A DNA stretch of 64,000 nucleotides. It comes from Levilactobacillus suantsaiihabitans. Lineage in GTDB: Bacteria; Bacillota; Bacilli; Lactobacillales; Lactobacillaceae. Below the pieces are notes generated by a model. It did not search any database. It was not told the origin of the DNA and saw nothing but the letters and a program-made list of their open reading frames with translations. The stretch lies in assembly GCF_004745505.1 (NCBI RefSeq), contig NZ_RKLX01000001.1:62001-126000 (forward strand), read 5' to 3'. The position numbers were made by a program, and so were the translations under genes. Each line of letters opens with the position of its first letter. Position 1 is the stretch's first letter. Below are positions 60,662-64,000 of the stretch, in pieces.

Positions 60662-62125
60662 TTAAATTTGGGCAATAAACTTGTCCAAGGCCGCTTGGCC
60701 CGTTGCGTCTCGCTTGAAGACCCCGGCGTCGGCCAGAACTCTAGCGAAGACGTTACCGATTTCTTGGTGCAAGACCTCAGTGACGTTCTCTGGCGTCAAC
60801 TGGTGGTTTTGCTTGATCTCATCGGCCCAAGCCTTGTGCATGTCCGCAATCTCATTGGGCTGATCCAACAAGTACTTGGTGACTTCGGCCATTTCTGCCT
60901 TCAGTCGGGCTGGTAAAATCGCACGGCCCATGACTTCAATCAACCCAATGTTTTCCTTCTTGATGTGTTGGACATCCTGATGCGGATGGAAAATGCCATC
61001 GGGGTACTGCTTCGACGTCTGGTTGTCTCGCAAGACCAGATCCAAGACGTAGTCCTCACCGTCACGGTACGCGATTGGCGTAATCGTGTGGTGTCGGGTG
61101 TCCCCGGTGTAGGCGCGCACGTCAACGGATTCATCGGAATAACCGATCCAGCTGTTCAACACCTTGGTAGCGGCATTGATCAGTGGTTCCGGTTGACTCC
61201 CGGTCAGCCGAATATCGGTCATTGGCCAAGCCACGACCCCCGCCGTGACGCCGGCAACGCCCAAGTCAATCTTGCGGTCGATGGGTGCCTTCATCATTGG
61301 GAAGGTGTGCTTGCCACCTTGGTAGTGGTCATGCGTCAACATGGACCCACCCACGATCGGCAAATCGGCGTTACTGCCGACGAAGTACGTTGGCAGCGTC
61401 CGAACAATTTCCAACAGGTTGGTAAACGTATGCTGGTTGATGATCATTGGTCGGTGTTCCTTGGCCAAGAAGATGGCGTGTTCGGAGAAGTAAGCGTACG
61501 GGGAATATTGGAAGCCCCAGGTCTCGCCGCCCAGCGTCATCCGAATGATCCGGTGATTGCTGCGGGCGGGATACCCCAAGCGGCCCTCGTACCCCTCGTT
61601 GGTCATGCATAACTGATCCAACGGGTAACTGGTATTCTTGCTCTTCAACGCAGCGGCAATCGCCTTGGGGTCCTTTTCAGGCTTCGACAGGTTGATGGTA
61701 ATTTCTAATTCACCAGCTGGTGTCTGCGCCGGAAAGACCACGTTCTTGGCAATATTGCGCGTCTTAATGTAGTTGTTGGCCTGGCTTAATTGATAGAACC
61801 AATCCGTCGCCTTGCTGGGACTGGCTTGATACCGATCCCAAAAGCCGCGGTTCACTGCGGATGGCAGTGGCGTCATGAAGTTCATCAAGTCGGCTTCCAA
61901 GATTTCCTTGGGACTTGGTGAGTCTTCAATCTTGCCGTTAGCGACCGCCGTTTCGATCATGGCATTGACCAGATCGATCGGTTCATCGGAGGCAGCCGCC
62001 CGAGCTACCCCATCGCCAATCAAGGCAAAGATGCGGTTCGTGACGTACTGCCGGTCCAGCTCCGTGTAAGGGGCTGGGGAGGCAACGACGTGATCAATGA
62101 AAGTTTGAATTGTGTCTTTAGCCAT
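60662..62125 (-). CDS. galT: UDP-glucose-hexose-1-phosphate uridylyltransferase
   Basis: 487 residues, the long Firmicutes type of GalT. MLTHDHYQGGKHTFPM holds the catalytic HxH-like region and SPYAYFSEHAIFL precedes it. It swaps UMP between UDP-glucose and galactose-1-phosphate in the Leloir route. Two bases after galE, with GGGAGACG as ribosome site. Confidence 0.96.
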   Translation of the reverse strand: MAKDTIQTFIDHVVASPAPYTELDRQYVTNRIFALIGDGVARAAASDEPIDLVNAMIETAVANGKIEDSPSPKEILEADLMNFMTPLPSAVNRGFWDRYQASPSKATDWFYQLSQANNYIKTRNIAKNVVFPAQTPAGELEITINLSKPEKDPKAIAAALKSKNTSYPLDQLCMTNEGYEGRLGYPARSNHRIIRMTLGGETWGFQYSPYAYFSEHAIFLAKEHRPMIINQHTFTNLLEIVRTLPTYFVGSNADLPIVGGSMLTHDHYQGGKHTFPMMKAPIDRKIDLGVAGVTAGVVAWPMTDIRLTGSQPEPLINAATKVLNSWIGYSDESVDVRAYTGDTRHHTITPIAYRDGEDYVLDLVLRDNQTSKQYPDGIFHPHQDVQHIKKENIGLIEVMGRAILPARLKAEMAEVTKYLLDQPNEIADMHKAWADEIKQNHQLTPENVTEVLHQEIGNVFARVLADAGVFKRDATGQAALDKFIAQI

Positions 62126-62127
62126 GT

Positions 62128-63129
62128 TTACTTCGTCTCCCGATCATTGTAGCCTTGTGGATGCGTTTGCTTCCAGTTCCAGGCTGTGCGAATAATGTCT
62201 TCCACGTTGTCAAATTGTGGTTGCCAGTTCAAGACTTCGCGAGCCTTGTCACTTGCGGCAATCAATGTGCTTGGGTCACCAGCCCGCCGTGGGGCCATCT
62301 TGGCAGGGATTTCCTTGCCTGTGACCTTGCGAGCGGCTTCCAGCATTTCCTTGTTGGAGAACCCGGTTGAAGACCCGAGGTTGAAGGCGTTACTGTCATG
62401 ACCAGCCTTCAGGTATTCTAAGGCCAAAATGTGGGCGTCGGCTAAATCAACGACGTGTACGTAGTCCCGCACGTTGGTACCGTCCTTGGTAGGGTAATCG
62501 TCACCGAAGATCGACAATTCCTTGCGTTCGCCAGCAGCGACTTGCAAGATAATTGGGACCAAGTGGGTTTCGGGATGGTGGTCTTCACCAATGCTCCCGT
62601 CTTCCTTCGCACCGGCAACGTTGAAGTAGCGCAAGGCCACAAACTTGATGCCGTAAGCTTGGTCGGACCAGTGCATGATCTTTTCCATCATTAACTTACT
62701 TTCACCATAAGGGTTGGTTGGAATTTGCGGATCCGTTTCCTTGATTGGAATCTGTTTAGGTTCGCCATAAGTTGCGGCCGTCGATGAGAAGACGATGCGC
62801 TTAACATTGTGCTTGTTCATGACTTCCAGCAAGGAAACCATGCCGGCCGTGTTGTTGTCGAAGTACTTCAATGGCTTTTCCATGGATTCTGGGACCACGG
62901 AGAAGGCAGCGAAGTGAATGACCCCTTCGATATCTTCCTTATCAAAGACGTCGTTCAAGAACTTTTGATCCCGAACATCGCCTTCGTAGAAACGCGCCTT
63001 GGGGTTCACTGCGGCCCGGTGTCCCGTGACCAAGTTGTCGACAACGGCAACGTCATAACCCTTTTGTACCAAACGATCGACGGCGTGAGAACCGATGTAA
63101 CCGGCACCACCTAAGACTAAAACTGTCAT
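62128..63129 (-). CDS. galE: UDP-glucose 4-epimerase
   Basis: 333 residues. GGAGYIGSH (Rossmann loop) at residues 7-15, catalytic Ser/Tyr/Lys with STAATYG and YGESK (Tyr...Lys), [10 protein letters not shown] and [13 protein letters not shown]. It interconverts UDP-galactose and UDP-glucose with bound NAD. GAGGAGGA precedes the ATG. Confidence 0.97.
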   Translation of the reverse strand: MTVLVLGGAGYIGSHAVDRLVQKGYDVAVVDNLVTGHRAAVNPKARFYEGDVRDQKFLNDVFDKEDIEGVIHFAAFSVVPESMEKPLKYFDNNTAGMVSLLEVMNKHNVKRIVFSSTAATYGEPKQIPIKETDPQIPTNPYGESKLMMEKIMHWSDQAYGIKFVALRYFNVAGAKEDGSIGEDHHPETHLVPIILQVAAGERKELSIFGDDYPTKDGTNVRDYVHVVDLADAHILALEYLKAGHDSNAFNLGSSTGFSNKEMLEAARKVTGKEIPAKMAPRRAGDPSTLIAASDKAREVLNWQPQFDNVEDIIRTAWNWKQTHPQGYNDRETK

Positions 63130-63230
63130 TGATCAATTCCTCCTCAATTATGTAACATCGCGGACCGCTTACGCACGGCGCCGCAATATCAGTTTAAACT
63201 GGTTGATTATTATTGTTAAGGCCTGGCGAC

Positions 63231-63398
63231 TAGTGACGTTAATGCTCGCTGCCTAATCGCCCTGCGTACCACTCTATTGAAACGTGCCACTACCGGGCAG
63301 GCAGTTCCGCTTAACCCCACTAAACCAGAAATCAAAAACCGGGATTTCCGGCTTAGTGACGTTAATGCTCGCTACCTAACCGCCCTGCGTACCACTCT
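63231..63398. repeat. Tandem family A repeat inside the gal operon
   Basis: A 45-bp segment beginning TAGTGACGTTAATGCTCGCT at 63231 recurs at 63354 with two base changes, a period of 123 bp. Between them lies a family A left half (GGCAGTTCCGCTTAA). The second copy ends on the first base of the galK stop codon complement (63398). It separates galK from galE. Confidence 0.8.
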
Positions 63399-64000
63399 TA
63401 CTTCGTTAATTCCTTAGGACCGTCCGCGATTTCAGCGACGTAGAATTCTGCCTTGTGGCCGATGGTTTCTTCGTAGACCTTGCCGACCTTTTCTTCAAAG
63501 TCCTTGACGTTTTCCTTCTTCACGATGGCAATGGCACAGCCACCGAAGCCGGCACCCGTCATCCGGGCACCCAAGACACCTGGTTGTTGCCATGCGGTTT
63601 CTACCAGAGTATCCAGTTCCTTACCCGTAACGGCGAAGTCGTAGTTCAAGGAAATGTGAGAAGCGTTGACCAAGCGGCCGAAGCTTTCCAGGTCATTGTT
63701 TTGCAGTGCCTTGAAGGCCTTCAATGTCCGTTGGTTTTCGAAGACGGCGTGACGAGCACGCTTGATCAAGGTTTCGTCGTTGATCAGGTAAGCGTTTTGG
63801 TCGAATTGGTCTTCGTCCAGGTCACCCAAGGTCTTGATGTCCAATTTCGTTTGCAGGCGCCGTAAGGCTTCTTCACATTGGGCCCGCCGTTCGTTGTACT
63901 TGGAGTCGGTCAGTTCCCGCCGCTTCTTGGTGTTCATGATAACGACCACGTTGTCGCCCAATTCTAGCGGCGCGTATTCGTAATCCATGGTGTTGGTGTC
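63398..64000 (-). CDS. galK: Galactokinase, C-terminal part (start outside window)
   Basis: The frame is open to the window edge, 200 residues plus stop. [13 protein letters not shown] at the edge, [17 protein letters not shown], and [20 protein letters not shown] (the GHMP kinase motif 3) identify galactokinase. It phosphorylates galactose with ATP as first Leloir step. First visible gene of galK-E-T-R. Its N-terminal half is not in the window. Confidence 0.95.
   Translation of the reverse strand, partial: DTNTMDYEYAPLELGDNVVVIMNTKKRRELTDSKYNERRAQCEEALRRLQTKLDIKTLGDLDEDQFDQNAYLINDETLIKRARHAVFENQRTLKAFKALQNNDLESFGRLVNASHISLNYDFAVTGKELDTLVETAWQQPGVLGARMTGAGFGGCAIAIVKKENVKDFEEKVGKVYEETIGHKAEFYVAEIADGPKELTK

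Noticed and set aside
63225-63400. Direct repeats as a possible CRISPR array
   Set aside because: Only two 45-bp units with a 78-bp spacing, non-palindromic and belonging to a dispersed repeat family; no cas genes.

Overview
The window looks like chromosome of a lactic acid bacterium in the Lactobacillaceae. By eye it is GC-rich for the group (low to mid 50s percent), which would suit a Levilactobacillus-like genome; the genus is inference. Support comes from the class II (B12-dependent) ribonucleotide reductase of the L. leichmannii type, the ykoEDC/tenA thiamine cluster, two VIT-type metal transporters beside a PerR-like regulator, Leloir galactose genes in the order galK-E-T-R, a 6-phosphogluconolactonase, and AGGAGG ribosome binding sites with frequent GTG and TTG starts. 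No rRNA, prophage, insertion sequence or CRISPR array was seen. Most of it reads as ordinary core and niche chromosome.

Layout. 0-10 kb: a PrsW-like protease cut by the window edge, a nucleoside hydrolase, a secreted protein, two Cof-type phosphatases around a PTS IIC-like gene and an alpha/beta hydrolase, then two paralogous secreted D-Ala-D-Ala carboxypeptidases. 10-14 kb: a TPP riboswitch followed by ykoE-ykoD-ykoC-tenA. 14-20 kb: small membrane and soluble proteins, a macrodomain protein, a four-repeat protein of unknown role and asparaginase. 20-24 kb: a purine riboswitch with a xanthine permease, an ABC exporter and tRNA-Ala. 24.3-24.7 kb: a type I toxin-antitoxin locus of the Fst family. 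25-29 kb: potABCD. 30-34 kb: pstSCAB. 35-39.5 kb: a His-less HPr-like gene under a CcpA site, divergent from a three-gene cassette (nuclease-helicase, PD-(D/E)XK nuclease, sce7725-family protein). 40-53 kb: phosphogluconolactonase, amino acid permease, VIT pair and perR, an amidase, YibE/YibF, UspA, a lipoprotein and MarR. 53.7-64 kb: PepO, the B12-dependent ribonucleotide reductase with its cobalamin adenosyltransferase, and the gal operon.

The strongest unexplained signal is a family of non-coding interspersed repeats. A 5' end reading CTGGCCGCCTACCG lies 3-54 nt after the stop codon of at least ten unrelated genes, in gene orientation, and usually ahead of that gene's terminator. Full copies fold as a long outer stem enclosing three hairpins, with compensatory changes between copies. 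A second, MITE-like family of about 100-113 bp has inverted ends built on GCGCCAAAAGG. Together they occupy nearly all long intergenic gaps and sit inside the thiamine and galactose operons.

Regulatory layers visible: TPP and purine riboswitches with terminators, PerR-type boxes at the VIT/perR region, NrdR-like boxes upstream of the reductase, WalR-type boxes upstream of cell wall enzymes, and a cre site on the HPr-like gene.
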